Assembly (NCBI RefSeq): GCF_003583935.1
Contig: NZ_QYRN01000001.1
Location: 248,001 to 312,000, forward strand
Length of the DNA stretch: 64,000 nt
Direction of reading: 5' to 3'
Source: Aureimonas flava
Lineage (GTDB): Bacteria; Pseudomonadota; Alphaproteobacteria; Rhizobiales; Rhizobiaceae
Shown: piece after piece, positions 35,676 through 44,754 of the stretch
Position numbering within the stretch: position 1 is the first letter of the stretch
Layout: each line of letters starts with the position of its first letter
Notes under the pieces: model-generated
The model's input: the letters and a program-made list of their open reading frames with translations, nothing else
Databases searched by the model: none
What the model was told of the DNA's origin: nothing
Translations under genes and position numbers: made by a program

Positions 35676-37091
35676 CTATTCGGCGGCCGTGAGCAGGACG
35701 CCGTTCTCGTCGGCGAGCCAGGTGGCGAAGTCGGCTAGGGCCCGGCGCGACAGGGCGCGCTTCTTGGCGATGGTCTTTTCCTTGCCGCGCAGCCGCTTCC
35801 CCTCCTCGCGAGGAACTTCGACCGGCGGGAACAGCCCGAAATTGACGTTCATCGGCTGGAACGAGCGCTTTCCGCCTTCTTCGTCCGCCGACAGGTGCCC
35901 GCCGGTGATGTGCGCCAGAAGGGCGCCCATGGCGGTCGTCGCCGGCGGCGGCGCGGCGGCGCGGCCCAGCGCCTCGGCGGCAGCGAAGCGGCCCGCCATC
36001 AGCCCGACGGAGGCCGACTCCACGTAGCCCTCGCAACCGGTGATCTGTCCCGCGAAGCGCAGCGACGGCCGGCTCTTCAGGCGCAGCGTTCCGTCGAGCA
36101 GCGTCGGCGAGTCGAGATAGGTGTTGCGATGGAGGCCCCCCAACCGCGCGAACTCGGCGTTCTCGAGGCCCGGGATGGTGCGGAAGACGCGCACCTGATC
36201 GGCGTATTTCAGCTTCGTCTGGAAGCCGACCATGTTGTAGAGCGTGCCCAGCGCGTTGTCCTGGCGCAACTGGACGACTGCATAGGCCTTCACGGTCGGG
36301 TTGTGCGCGTTGGTCAGGCCCATCGGCTTCATCGGCCCGTGACGCAGCGTTTCCGGTCCGCGCTCGGCCATCACCTCGATCGGGAGGCAGCCGTCGAAAT
36401 AGGGCGTGCCTTCCCACTTGCGGAACTCGGTCTTGTCGCCTGCCACCAGCGCGGCGACGAACGCCTCGTACTGGTCGCGATCCATCGGGCAGTTCACGTA
36501 GTCCTTGCCCGTGCCGCCGGGGCCGACCTTGTCGTAGCGCGACTGGAACCACGCCTTGTCCATGTCGATCGTGTCGAAATGCACGATGGGCGCGATGGCG
36601 TCGAAGAAGGCGAGGGCATCCGCCCCCGTCTCGGCCCGGATCGCCTCGGCGAGGCCCGTCGCGGTGAGCGGGCCCGTCGCGACGATGGCGCGGCCCCATT
36701 CGGCCGGAGGCAGCGCGCCGATCTCCTCGCGCACGATCCGAACCAGCGGATGCGCGGCGAGCGCGGCGGTCACGGCATCGGCGAAACCGTCGCGGTCCAC
36801 CGCCAGCGCGCCGCCGGCCGGCACCTGGTGCGCGTCGGCGCAACGCATGATGAGCGAGCCCGCCAGCCGCATCTCGGCATGCAGGACGCCGACCGCGTTG
36901 GTTTCGGCATCGTCGGAGCGAAAGGAGTTGGAGCAGACCAGCTCGGCCAGGGCATCGGTCTTGTGCGCGTCCGTGCCGCGCGTGCCGCGCATCTCGTGCA
37001 GGACGACCGGAACGCCCGCCTGCGCGAGTTGCCATGCGGCTTCGGAGCCGGCGAGGCCGCCGCCGACGATGTGGATGTGATCGTGTGCCAT
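35676..37091 (-). CDS. trmFO: Methylenetetrahydrofolate--tRNA-(uracil-5-)-methyltransferase TrmFO
   Basis: A 471-residue flavoprotein that methylates U54 of tRNA (ribothymidine in the T loop) using methylenetetrahydrofolate as the carbon donor. The FAD-binding Rossmann motif is at the N-terminus ([15 protein letters not shown]), followed by [16 protein letters not shown] and [14 protein letters not shown] further on. The start is the ATG at 37091 ([10 protein letters not shown]); an in-frame TTG at 37106 is less likely. It lies 40 bases beyond the terminator of the DUF1127-sRNA unit, on the same strand. Confidence 0.97.
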   Translation of the reverse strand: MAHDHIHIVGGGLAGSEAAWQLAQAGVPVVLHEMRGTRGTDAHKTDALAELVCSNSFRSDDAETNAVGVLHAEMRLAGSLIMRCADAHQVPAGGALAVDRDGFADAVTAALAAHPLVRIVREEIGALPPAEWGRAIVATGPLTATGLAEAIRAETGADALAFFDAIAPIVHFDTIDMDKAWFQSRYDKVGPGGTGKDYVNCPMDRDQYEAFVAALVAGDKTEFRKWEGTPYFDGCLPIEVMAERGPETLRHGPMKPMGLTNAHNPTVKAYAVVQLRQDNALGTLYNMVGFQTKLKYADQVRVFRTIPGLENAEFARLGGLHRNTYLDSPTLLDGTLRLKSRPSLRFAGQITGCEGYVESASVGLMAGRFAAAEALGRAAAPPPATTAMGALLAHITGGHLSADEEGGKRSFQPMNVNFGLFPPVEVPREEGKRLRGKEKTIAKKRALSRRALADFATWLADENGVLLTAAE

Positions 37092-37130
37092 GGCGCTTGA
37101 TAGCACCGGGGGCGGACGGGCGGAACACCC

Positions 37131-37260
37131 GGAAACGACAACACCCGCCGGGGGAGGACCGGCGGGTGTCGTTGGAAAGCCCGCGGATGGGAGGAGGAGA
37201 CCGCGGGCTCGGATCCGCTCGGGCCCTTTGGGAGGAGGATGGGCCCTCGCGAAAGCTGTC
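37131..37260 (-). ncRNA. Candidate CcsR/cuckoo-type small RNA: three hairpins with CCUCC loops
   Basis: Reading the minus strand from the DUF1127 stop, three stem-loops follow in a row. First, a 6-bp GGGCCC stem (37221-37246) with loop ATCCTCCTCCCAAA. Second, a 9-bp stem AGCCCGCGG / CCGCGGGCT (37178-37209) with loop TCTCCTCCTCCCAT. Third, an 11-bp stem ACACCCGCCGG / CCGGCGGGTGT (37141-37169) with loop TCCTCCC, followed by GTCGTTT as a terminator tail. Every loop exposes the anti-Shine-Dalgarno motif CCTCC. Small RNAs with CUCCUCCC loops behind DUF1127 genes are known as CcsR in Rhodobacter and as the cuckoo family across alphaproteobacteria. Boundaries are approximate; the RNA may be processed from the DUF1127 transcript. 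Confidence 0.75.
37141..37169 (-). terminator. Terminator of the DUF1127-sRNA transcript
   Basis: An 11-bp GC-rich stem with a 7-base TCCTCCC loop. On the minus strand it is followed by TGTCGTTT. The outer AACGAC / GTCGTT bases can extend the stem across a small bulge. It is also the third loop of the sRNA candidate. Confidence 0.7.
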
Positions 37261-37269
37261 TGGTATGTC

Positions 37270-37413
37270 TTAGCGCGTCGCCTGGCGGGCCAGGTCGCGG
37301 ATGTCGGAGCGGGCGATCCCGAGGTCCGAGAGCTCGCGGCTCGAAAGCCGGTTCAGCTCGGCGCAGGTCTCGCGGTAACGACGCCAGTTGTTGTAGGAGC
37401 GGACGATGTTCAT
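37270..37413 (-). CDS. DUF1127 small protein
   Basis: A 47-residue Arg-rich protein, [20 protein letters not shown] and so on, with the DUF1127 core [19 protein letters not shown]. In Rhodobacter a DUF1127 protein in the same setting (CcaF1) binds RNA and its gene is co-transcribed with CcsR small RNAs. Here too a hairpin array with CCUCC loops begins 24 bases downstream. The ATG at 37413 has no clear Shine-Dalgarno motif (GCAAACCCATG), which may indicate translational control. A heat-shock-sigma-like promoter candidate lies about 60 bases upstream. Confidence 0.88.
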   Translation of the reverse strand: MNIVRSYNNWRRYRETCAELNRLSSRELSDLGIARSDIRDLARQATR

Positions 37414-37745
37414 GGGTTTGCCGGGGGCTCGAACGTTGTGACTGAGAAGCGAAAGCCATTCGCCATCGCTTCGATGAGGTGAATATAATCGGTTCAAGCG
37501 AGTGGAGTGATAAGGAAGATTGCATGGCTGCCCTGCGACTTGTGCAACGCACAATGGCGCGAGTTCGCCGCCCCGGCGCATTTTCGTTCACGCTTTCGAA
37601 AGGATGCTTCCGATGGGAGCGTATCGCCGCCCCGCGGCCGTGAAGCCCACCGGCGCGGACGCGAGGCGGCGGCTTTTCGCCTTGGCTGTTGGCGAGACGC
37701 GATGATATAGGGGCGCTGCGTGTCTTCTCGGATACGCGCGGTGCT
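37414..37745. other. Intergenic region between the DUF1127 gene and tRNA-Leu
   Basis: This gap holds the minus-strand promoter candidate at 37474-37498 and an inverted repeat TTGTGC-AAC-GCACAA at 37540-37554. A possible plus-strand 39-codon frame lies at 37524-37643, with AAGGAAG 5 bases before its ATG. That frame is Arg-rich, matches nothing I know and is not called as a gene. The right end must hold the tRNA-Leu promoter. Confidence 0.4.
37474..37498 (-). promoter_or_regulatory. RpoH-like promoter candidate for the DUF1127-sRNA unit
   Basis: On the minus strand CGCTTGAA is followed by 13 bases and CCTCAT, close to the sigma-32 pattern CTTGAA-N13..17-CCCCAT and to the rhizobial RpoH -35 CNCTTGAA. 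Transcription would begin near 37467, leaving a leader of about 54 bases. Read by eye only. Confidence 0.4.
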
Positions 37746-37829
37746 GCGGGTGTGGCGAAACTGGTAGACGCACTAGATTTAGGTTCTAGCGCCAAAAGCG
37801 TGGGGGTTCGAGTCCCTCCACCCGCACCA
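37746..37829 (+). tRNA. tRNA-Leu (anticodon TAG)
   Basis: A class II tRNA of 84 bases. The acceptor stem GCGGGTG pairs with CACCCGC. The anticodon stem CTAGA/TCTAG with loop TTTAGGT gives TAG at 37780-37782. The long variable arm (GCGCCAAAAGCGT) and the T arm GGGGTTCGAGTCCCT are clear. The discriminator is A, and CCA is encoded at 37827-37829. Confidence 0.96.
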
Positions 37830-38253
37830 GCCGCTGCAGCAGCGGATGGTTCTCCGCTCACCCGCCCGGCGTTTCTTGACGGTGTGCCTTGGAGGCCAAT
37901 TCCGTCGGTGTCGGCGCGCCCGGCGTCTCCCGTGCTCTGGATGACGGGGGGCGGGCAGGGCATCCGTTTCGACCCTGGACGTGCCATGATGCGGTGCGGC
38001 AAGGTGTTTCGGGATCGGCGCTTGCGGCATGGTCGGCGCCGTTCGACGGCATGGTCCATGCCGTCATCACCACTTGATCCACCAAAGTCCCTCAACTACA
38101 AGGCCCCGGATGGCCGGGTGGCGGGTGTTGCGTTCCGACAGCCCGCGGCGTGAAGGTCCGTTTCCTCGGCCCGCGCCGGCTCGGCGGCAACAAGATTCAA
38201 TCAGGATCGGCGGCGGGACTTGGGCCGCCGGTCGAGACCATGAAGGGTTGACG
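37830..38253. other. Gene-free region between tRNA-Leu and tig
   Basis: No convincing gene in 424 bases. A perfect short palindrome CCGCTGC-A-GCAGCGG (37831-37845) directly after the tRNA may end its transcript. A TTGACG hexamer at 37876-37881 could be a -35 but lacks a good -10. The tig Shine-Dalgarno (GAAGGG) is at the right edge. Confidence 0.4.
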
Positions 38254-39612
38254 ATGCAGGTTAGGGAAACCAAGGCCGAAGGCCTGAAGCGCGAGATCGA
38301 GATCGTCGTGCCGGCGTCCGATCTGGAAGCGCGGCTGCAGACTCGCCTCTACGAGATCAAGGACCAGGTCAAGCTCAAGGGCTTCCGCCCCGGCAAGGTG
38401 CCGATGAGCCACATGCGCAAGTCGTATGGCCGCTCCGTCATGGCCGAGATCGTCAACCAGATCATCAACGAGACCCCGCGCTCCGTGATCGCGGAGCGCA
38501 ACGAGCGCTCGGCCATGCAGCCCGAGATCCAGATGACCGAGGACGAGGGCGAGGCCGAGAAGGTTCTGCGCGGCGAGAGCGACTTCCGCTTCACGGTCGC
38601 CTACGAGACCCTGCCGGCCTTCGAGCTGAAGGAGACCGACGGCATCAAGATCGAGCGTCCGGTGGTCGAGATCGCCGACGAGGAGGTCGAGGACCAGGTC
38701 AAGCGCATCGCCGAGAGCGCGCGGACCTTCCAGCCCAAGGACGGCGCCGCCGAGACCGGCGACCGCGTCACGATGGACTTCGTCGGCAAGGTCGACGGCG
38801 AGGCGTTCCAGGGCGGCTCCGCTCAGGACTCCAACCTCGTGCTGGGTTCGGGCCAGTTCATCCCGGGCTTCGAGGACCAGCTCGTCGGCGCCAAGGCCGG
38901 CGACGAGAAGACCGTCGAGGTCAAGTTCCCCGAGGACTACGGTGCGGCGCACCTGGCCGGCAAGGACGCGGTGTTCGACGTCACCGTCAAGGCCGTCGCT
39001 TCGCCGGACGCGATGGAACTCGACGACGAGATGGCCAAGAAGCTCGGCCTTGAGTCGATCGCCCGCCTGCGCGAGATCGTGCGCGGCCAGATCGAGAGCC
39101 AGTTCGGCCAGGCGACCCGCCAGAAGGTGAAGCGCCAGCTTCTCGACCAGCTCGACGCCGAATACAGCTTCGAGCTGCCGGAGAAGCTCGTCGAAGCGGA
39201 GTTCAACAACATCTGGAACCAGGTGTCGCGCGAGCTCGAGCAGAGCGGCAAGAGCTTCGAGGACGAGGACACGACCGAGGAGAAGGCCCGGGCCGAGTAT
39301 CGCAAGCTCGCCGAGCGCCGCGTCCGCCTCGGGCTGGTGCTGTCGGAGATCGGCGAGAAGGCCGGCGTCACCGTCTCGGACGAGGAGCTGCAGCGCGCCG
39401 TGATCGAGCAGGTCCGCCAGTACCCGGGCCAGGAGCAGCAGGTCTACGACTACTTCCGCAAGACGCCGGAAGCGATCCAGAGCCTGCGCGCGCCGATCTA
39501 CGAGGAGAAGGTGGTCGATCACCTGCTCGCCACGGTCGACGTGACGGACAAGACCGTCTCCAAGGACGAGTTGATGAAGGACGACGAGGACGAGCTGTCC
39601 TCGGCCGCCTGA
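38254..39612 (+). CDS. tig: Trigger factor
   Basis: A 452-residue ribosome-bound chaperone and prolyl isomerase. The N-terminal ribosome-binding domain contains the signature GFRPGKVP. The FKBP-like domain (about 160-245: [20 protein letters not shown] ... [17 protein letters not shown]) and a long helical C-terminal arm domain follow, ending in a very acidic tail ([11 protein letters not shown]). The start at 38254 has GAAGGG upstream; the frame is open further up but not protein-like. It precedes clpP and clpX, interrupted here by an MscS gene. Confidence 0.97.
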   Translation: MQVRETKAEGLKREIEIVVPASDLEARLQTRLYEIKDQVKLKGFRPGKVPMSHMRKSYGRSVMAEIVNQIINETPRSVIAERNERSAMQPEIQMTEDEGEAEKVLRGESDFRFTVAYETLPAFELKETDGIKIERPVVEIADEEVEDQVKRIAESARTFQPKDGAAETGDRVTMDFVGKVDGEAFQGGSAQDSNLVLGSGQFIPGFEDQLVGAKAGDEKTVEVKFPEDYGAAHLAGKDAVFDVTVKAVASPDAMELDDEMAKKLGLESIARLREIVRGQIESQFGQATRQKVKRQLLDQLDAEYSFELPEKLVEAEFNNIWNQVSRELEQSGKSFEDEDTTEEKARAEYRKLAERRVRLGLVLSEIGEKAGVTVSDEELQRAVIEQVRQYPGQEQQVYDYFRKTPEAIQSLRAPIYEEKVVDHLLATVDVTDKTVSKDELMKDDEDELSSAA

Positions 39613-39635
39613 GGCATCACTGCCTCCTGTATCGC

Positions 39636-39662
39636 GGGCCGCCCCTCGGGGCGGCCCTTTTT
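39636..39662 (+). terminator. Intrinsic terminator after tig
   Basis: The stem GGGCCGCCCC / GGGGCGGCCC with a tiny TC loop is followed directly by TTTTT. It begins 24 bases after the tig stop. Confidence 0.9.
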
Positions 39663-39798
39663 CGTTCGCGGGTGCGAGAAGTTCGCCGCCTTGCCATGGC
39701 TCTGACGCATCCGGACTCTAGTTCGGCCGATGAGCCGACCGGGACCCGTCCTCCGACAGCCCGGCGAAGACACAAAGCCCGCCACGGACCGGAGCTTC

Positions 39799-42219
39799 AT
39801 GATCCGACACACCGGTGTTCGAGCGCTGCTCCTTGCGCTTCTCTACGTTCTCCCGTCCCTCGTTCTCGCGGGACCCGTTTCCGCCCAGACGCCGAGCCTC
39901 CTGCCGGGGCTGCCCACCTCGTCGACGTCCTCGACCCCCTCCACCGAAACGGCACCCTCGGCGACGGATCGGCAGCAGCTCGACGAGCTGATCCGCATCC
40001 TGGAAACCGAGGCGACGCGCGACCGGCTGATCGAGTCGCTGAAGGCCGCCGCCTACCAAAGCGCACCCGCCGACGAAACGGCGGGGACGGCCGCGCCGTC
40101 CGGCGAGGCGGACCTGGCCGAGTCGGTGCCAGCGCATCTCGCCTCCTACACGCGGTCCACGGTGGCCGCGTTGCAGGAGGGGGCGGCCGAGATCGGCGGC
40201 CTCGTGGCGCAAGCCGGATACTTCCTCTCTGGCGCGCAGGCCATCAATCTGCCCCGCGTGTGGAACGCCATCCTGCCGGTCTCCACGATCGCCTTTGCGA
40301 CCCTCGCGGCGCTGGCGCTGGCGTCGTTCGTCCGTCGGCGCATCGCGCGCTGGCTCGGATCGAAGGCCAAGCCCAAGGCTCCGGTGCTCCGCCTCGCGCT
40401 GGCGACGGTGGCGATGCTCGCCGACGCGCTGACGGTGATCCTGGCGGCGGCGGCCGGCCATGCGACCTCGCTGTTCCTGACGGGCGGCCCGCCGGACATC
40501 AACGAGGCGCTCTTCCTCAACGCCTTCGCCCTGACCGAACTCATCAAGGTCGGGCTCGCGGCCTTCGTGTCGCCGCACGTGCCATCGCTGCGGCTGACGC
40601 CGTTCAGCGACGGGCAAGCGCGCTACTGGTACCGCCGCCTCGCGCTGGTCGTCACGCTGCTCGGCTACACGTTCCTGTTCGTCGCGCCCGTCGTGCAGTC
40701 GATTTCGAGCGTCGCCGCCGGGAACGCGGTGCGCTTCATGGTCGTGACCGTTTCGTTCCTGTTCGTGCTTTGGCTGATCCTGGCCAACCGCGAGCGGGTG
40801 AAGCTCCGGCTTCAGCGTTCCTACCGGGAGGGGGCTCGCAACCCGCAGTCCCGCTTCTATCAGTTCCTCGGCCATGTCTGGTGGCTGCTGGCGGCTTCCT
40901 TCGTCACGGCACTCTTCGCGCTGTGGATCAGCAGCCCGCGCAGCGGCTTCCAGTTCATGCTCAGCGCGTCTCTGGTCTCGGTCGCCGCGATGGCGATCGG
41001 CGGGCTCGTGGTGTCGATCCTGACCCGGATCATCGTACGTGGCATCCGCGTCTCGGACGCCACGCGCGACCGCTTCCCGCTTCTGGAACGTCGGATCAAC
41101 TCCTTCATCCCGAAGCTGCTCCTCGTGCTGCGGATCATCGTCATCGCGACGGTGGTCGCCGTGATCCTGGACGCCTGGTCGATCTTCGACCTCGACACGT
41201 TCTCCTCCAGCGCGTTCGGCCGTCGATTCTCGGGAGGTCTTCTCGGCGCTCTCCTGATCCTCACGGTCGGCTTCGCGATCCATCTCGTGTTCTCGTCCTG
41301 GGTCGAGTATCGCCTGAACCCCAATTTCGGGTCGGTTCCGACGGCGCGCGAGCGCACGCTCCTGTCGCTGTTCCGAAACGCCTTGACGATCGCTCTGGCG
41401 CTGATGGTCCTGATGCTGGTCCTGTCCCAGATCGGCATCAACATCGCGCCGCTCCTGGCCGGCGCCGGCGTGGTCGGCCTGGCGGTCGGCTTCGGCGCGC
41501 AGAAGCTGGTGCAGGACATCATCACCGGCGCCTTCATCCAGATCGAGAACGCGCTGAACGAGGGCGACGTGGTGCAGCTCGGCTCCGTGTCGGGCGTGGT
41601 CGAGAAGCTGACCATCCGCTCGGTGAGCCTGCGCTCGCTCGACGGGACCTACTACCTGATCCCGTTCTCTTCGGTGGATCAGGTCGCCAACATGACCAAG
41701 GACTTCTCGAACTTCGTCGCCGACGTGTCCGTCGCCTTCCGCGAGGACGTTGCCGAGGTGAAGGATCTCATGCAGGAAGCCTTCCGGCGCGTGCGCGAGA
41801 GCTCGGAGGGGATCCACATCATCGCCGACTTCGAGATGCTGGGCGTCGAGACGCTGGGGGACAACGCGGTGCTGGTCCGGGGGCGCGTCCGTACGCTTCC
41901 GGGCAAGCAATGGGGCGTCGGCCGCCTCTACAAGGAGGTCGTCAAGAGCCTCATGGACGAGCGGGGGATCGGGATTCCGTTCCCGCAGACCACCGTATGG
42001 TTCGGCGAGTCGAAGACCCACGAGACGCCGCCGTTGCGGGTTGCCGGGGCAGCCGGCACGGCGCTCGGCGACGCCGAGGACGGTGCGAGGGGGCGCGCGG
42101 CTGCCTCCGGTGCGGGCGCGGGGCGGAACCTGCGAACCGCGACGCGCAACCCGGACGGAACGCCGATCCCTCCCGATCCGAAGGACGACGACGCCGACGA
42201 GGGCGATCCCGCGCGTTGA
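39799..42219 (+). CDS. Large MscS-family mechanosensitive channel (YbiO/MscM-like)
   Basis: An 806-residue protein. A signal peptide (VRALLLALLYVLPSLVLAGP, cleaved after VSA) leads into a periplasmic Ser/Thr- and Glu-rich region. Several membrane helices follow, then the MscS core (about 555-760) with the pore helix (LAVGFGAQKLVQDIITG) and the beta domain (GDVVQLGSVSGVVEKLTIRS). A disordered charged C-terminus ends it. The size and plan match the YbiO-type channels that release solutes on osmotic downshock. The start at 39799 has GGAG 4 bases upstream; the earlier ATG at 39730 adds residues that would spoil the signal peptide. Confidence 0.88.
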   Translation: MIRHTGVRALLLALLYVLPSLVLAGPVSAQTPSLLPGLPTSSTSSTPSTETAPSATDRQQLDELIRILETEATRDRLIESLKAAAYQSAPADETAGTAAPSGEADLAESVPAHLASYTRSTVAALQEGAAEIGGLVAQAGYFLSGAQAINLPRVWNAILPVSTIAFATLAALALASFVRRRIARWLGSKAKPKAPVLRLALATVAMLADALTVILAAAAGHATSLFLTGGPPDINEALFLNAFALTELIKVGLAAFVSPHVPSLRLTPFSDGQARYWYRRLALVVTLLGYTFLFVAPVVQSISSVAAGNAVRFMVVTVSFLFVLWLILANRERVKLRLQRSYREGARNPQSRFYQFLGHVWWLLAASFVTALFALWISSPRSGFQFMLSASLVSVAAMAIGGLVVSILTRIIVRGIRVSDATRDRFPLLERRINSFIPKLLLVLRIIVIATVVAVILDAWSIFDLDTFSSSAFGRRFSGGLLGALLILTVGFAIHLVFSSWVEYRLNPNFGSVPTARERTLLSLFRNALTIALALMVLMLVLSQIGINIAPLLAGAGVVGLAVGFGAQKLVQDIITGAFIQIENALNEGDVVQLGSVSGVVEKLTIRSVSLRSLDGTYYLIPFSSVDQVANMTKDFSNFVADVSVAFREDVAEVKDLMQEAFRRVRESSEGIHIIADFEMLGVETLGDNAVLVRGRVRTLPGKQWGVGRLYKEVVKSLMDERGIGIPFPQTTVWFGESKTHETPPLRVAGAAGTALGDAEDGARGRAAASGAGAGRNLRTATRNPDGTPIPPDPKDDDADEGDPAR

Positions 42220-42361
42220 TGCGGAGGGCCGGCGCGGAGCTTCCCCGAGGCTGGGGGGCGCTGCTTGCGCTGGCCGCCCCACGCACCCTATCTAGGCAAG
42301 CGAAATACCGAGCCCGATTCGGCCGGCACGACGTCGGCCAGCCCCTTCACGAGAGACCACC

Positions 42362-42994
42362 ATGAAGCATCCCGTCGAGACCATGATGAACCTTGTTCCG
42401 ATGGTCGTCGAGCAGACGAACCGGGGCGAGCGGGCCTATGACATCTTCTCCCGCCTTCTGAAGGAGCGCGTGATCTTCATCACCGGCCCGATCGAGGACG
42501 GGATGGCGACGCTGGTCTGCGCGCAGCTCCTGTTCCTCGAGGCCGAGAACCCGAAGAAGGAGATCGCGCTCTACATCAACTCGCCCGGCGGCGTGGTGAC
42601 GAGCGGCATGGCGATCTACGACACGATGCAGTTCATCAAGCCGGCGGTCTCCACGCTGTGCATCGGCCAGGCGGCCTCGATGGGCTCGCTGCTCCTGTGC
42701 GCCGGCCACAAGGACATGCGCTTCGCCACGCCCAACGCGCGAATCATGGTCCACCAGCCTTCCGGCGGCTTCTCCGGCCAGGCGTCGGACATCGAGCGCC
42801 ACGCGCTGGACATCATCAAGCTCAAGCGCCGCCTCAACGAGGTCTACGTCCAGCACACCGGCCAGGACTACGAGACCATTGAACGCACGCTGGACCGTGA
42901 CCACTTCATGACGGCGGACGAGGCCAAGGACTTCGGTCTGATCGACAAGGTCCACTCGACCCGCGACGCGATCGAGACCGCGATCTCGTCCTGA
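42362..42994 (+). CDS. clpP: ATP-dependent Clp protease proteolytic subunit
   Basis: A 210-residue serine protease that forms the two-ring ClpP barrel. The catalytic Ser lies in [10 protein letters not shown] (near residue 106) and His in IMVHQPSGG (near 131), with Asp in the following C-terminal region. The N-terminal [20 protein letters not shown] is typical. It partners with ClpX, encoded 242 bases downstream. A hairpin with a 1-base bulge follows the stop. Confidence 0.97.
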   Translation: MKHPVETMMNLVPMVVEQTNRGERAYDIFSRLLKERVIFITGPIEDGMATLVCAQLLFLEAENPKKEIALYINSPGGVVTSGMAIYDTMQFIKPAVSTLCIGQAASMGSLLLCAGHKDMRFATPNARIMVHQPSGGFSGQASDIERHALDIIKLKRRLNEVYVQHTGQDYETIERTLDRDHFMTADEAKDFGLIDKVHSTRDAIETAISS

Positions 42995-43027
42995 GGCCCG
43001 TCGCGCCCTCGTCCTTGATGTCGCCAC

Positions 43028-43058
43028 GAGCCGACCCTAGCCTTCAGGGCTCGGCTCC
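43028..43058 (+). terminator. Hairpin after clpP
   Basis: GAGCCGA-CCCT pairs with AGGG-C-TCGGCTC, an 11-bp stem with one bulged base and a 7-base loop, 33 bases past the clpP stop. There is no T-run. It suggests clpX has its own promoter in the remaining 180 bases. Confidence 0.5.
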
Positions 43059-43236
43059 GATTAAGCGTCGATCAAGGATAGCGTCGCTAGACTGTCACGG
43101 ATGCGAGAGGGCCAAGGCCGGGATCGCGCTCGTGGCAGGCGGTTGCTTTGTGCGCGTTGCAGCATAGGATGAGTCACGGGTCACGCGACCTATCTCCGGA
43201 CCTCCACGTCCGAGGTGCGGAACGGAAGGAAGAACG

Positions 43237-44505
43237 ATGAGCAAAGTGAGCGGCGGCGACAGCAAGAACACGCTCTACTGCTCTTTCTGCGGAAAGAGCC
43301 AACACGAAGTCCGCAAGCTGATCGCCGGGCCGACGGTCTTCATCTGCGACGAGTGCGTCGAGCTCTGCATGGACATCATCCGGGAGGAGAACAAATCCTC
43401 CATGGTGAAGTCGCGCGAGGGCGTGCCGACCCCGCAGGAGATCATCAAGGTTCTCGACGATTACGTCATCGGCCAGTCCTTCGCCAAGAAGGTCCTGTCG
43501 GTCGCGGTCCACAACCACTACAAGCGTCTGGCGCACGCGTCGAAGAACAACGACGTCGAGCTGGCGAAGTCCAACATCCTGCTGATCGGTCCGACCGGCT
43601 GCGGCAAGACGCTGCTCGCGCAGACGCTCGCCCGCATCCTCGACGTGCCCTTCACCATGTCGGACGCGACCACCCTGACCGAAGCGGGCTACGTCGGCGA
43701 GGATGTCGAGAACATCATCCTGAAGCTGCTCCAGTCGGCCGACTACAACGTCGAGCGTGCGCAGCGCGGCATCGTCTACATCGACGAGATCGACAAGATC
43801 AGCCGCAAGTCGGACAACCCGTCGATCACGCGCGACGTGTCGGGCGAGGGCGTCCAGCAGGCGCTCCTGAAGATCATGGAAGGCACCGTCGCTTCGGTTC
43901 CGCCGCAGGGTGGCCGCAAGCATCCGCAGCAGGAGTTCCTGCAGGTGGATACGGCCAACATCCTGTTCATCTGCGGCGGCGCCTTCGCGGGCCTCGACCG
44001 GATCATCTCCGACCGCGGACGCAAGACCTCGATCGGCTTCGGCGCGAACGTCGAGAGTCCCGAGGACCGGCGCACGGGCGAGCTCTTCCGCAAGGTGGAG
44101 CCCGAGGACCTGCTCAAGTTCGGCCTGATCCCCGAGTTCGTCGGCCGCCTCCCGGTTCTGGCGACGCTGGAGGACCTGGACGAGCCGGCGCTGGTGCAGA
44201 TCCTGGTCGAGCCGAAGAACGCCCTGGTTAAGCAGTACCAGCGCCTGTTCGAGATGGAGAACGTCGAACTTTCCTTCCACGAGGACGCGCTCAAGGCGAT
44301 CGCCCGCAAGGCGATCGAGCGCAAGACCGGCGCGCGCGGCCTCCGCTCCATCATGGAAGCCATGCTGCTGGACACGATGTTCGATCTGCCGACGCTGGAA
44401 GGCGTGCAGGAGGTCGTGATCTCGGAAGAGGTCATCGACGGCAACGCGCGGCCTCTCTACATCTACTCGGACCGCAAGGACGAGAAAGAGCCCGCGAGTG
44501 CCTGA
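43237..44505 (+). CDS. clpX: ATP-dependent Clp protease ATP-binding subunit ClpX
   Basis: A 422-residue AAA+ unfoldase. The N-terminal zinc-binding domain has four Cys in YCSFCGKSQ and [10 protein letters not shown]. Walker A is [11 protein letters not shown], Walker [10 protein letters not shown], and the pore loop GYVGEDVE. The IGF-type loop contacting ClpP lies within the [10 protein letters not shown] region. The ribosome binding site GGAAGGAAG is strong. In alphaproteobacteria ClpXP destroys cell-cycle regulators such as CtrA. Confidence 0.98.
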   Translation: MSKVSGGDSKNTLYCSFCGKSQHEVRKLIAGPTVFICDECVELCMDIIREENKSSMVKSREGVPTPQEIIKVLDDYVIGQSFAKKVLSVAVHNHYKRLAHASKNNDVELAKSNILLIGPTGCGKTLLAQTLARILDVPFTMSDATTLTEAGYVGEDVENIILKLLQSADYNVERAQRGIVYIDEIDKISRKSDNPSITRDVSGEGVQQALLKIMEGTVASVPPQGGRKHPQQEFLQVDTANILFICGGAFAGLDRIISDRGRKTSIGFGANVESPEDRRTGELFRKVEPEDLLKFGLIPEFVGRLPVLATLEDLDEPALVQILVEPKNALVKQYQRLFEMENVELSFHEDALKAIARKAIERKTGARGLRSIMEAMLLDTMFDLPTLEGVQEVVISEEVIDGNARPLYIYSDRKDEKEPASA

Positions 44506-44539
44506 CGCACCCGCCATCCGCATCGTCTGAGACCATCAG

Positions 44540-44574
44540 GCCCGCTCCGGAGCGCCGGGGCGGGCTTAACTTTT
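44540..44574 (+). terminator. Intrinsic terminator after clpX
   Basis: An 11-bp stem (GCCCGCTCCGG / CCGGGGCGGGC, one G-T pair) with an AGCG loop is followed by TTAACTTTT. It lies 35 bases after the clpX stop. Confidence 0.8.
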
Positions 44575-44637
44575 CGATGGGTCGGCTTCCCGACCGCACC
44601 GTTCACTTTCGACGCAACCCTGCGGGACCGACCGCGG

Positions 44638-44666
44638 GTTGAAGGGAGGGCGATCGGCGACCACAT
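44638..44666 (+). promoter_or_regulatory. RpoH-like promoter candidate for lon
   Basis: GTTGAA, 17 bases, then CCACAT. This resembles the alphaproteobacterial heat-shock sigma pattern (CTTGAA ... CCANAT) and lies about 90 bases before lon, a heat-shock gene in many bacteria. One -35 base differs and the spacer is on the long side. Confidence 0.35.
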
Positions 44667-44754
44667 TGCCAAATGTAAGAAGGCCTTTCGACCCGGCGCC
44701 AGATGGGCCGGTCGCAAAGGGCCTCCCGCGGCTGATGCCGTAGAAAGGACAAGC

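Noticed and set aside
37524-37643. A 39-codon plus-strand frame with AAGGAAG 5 bases before its ATG.
   Set aside because: The ribosome site is good, but the product is Arg/Pro-rich, overlaps a likely regulatory region and matches nothing known; not enough to call a gene.
39718-42282. An 854-residue minus-strand frame opposite the MscS gene.
   Set aside because: Antisense shadow; the plus-strand protein has a signal peptide, membrane helices and the MscS pore motif.
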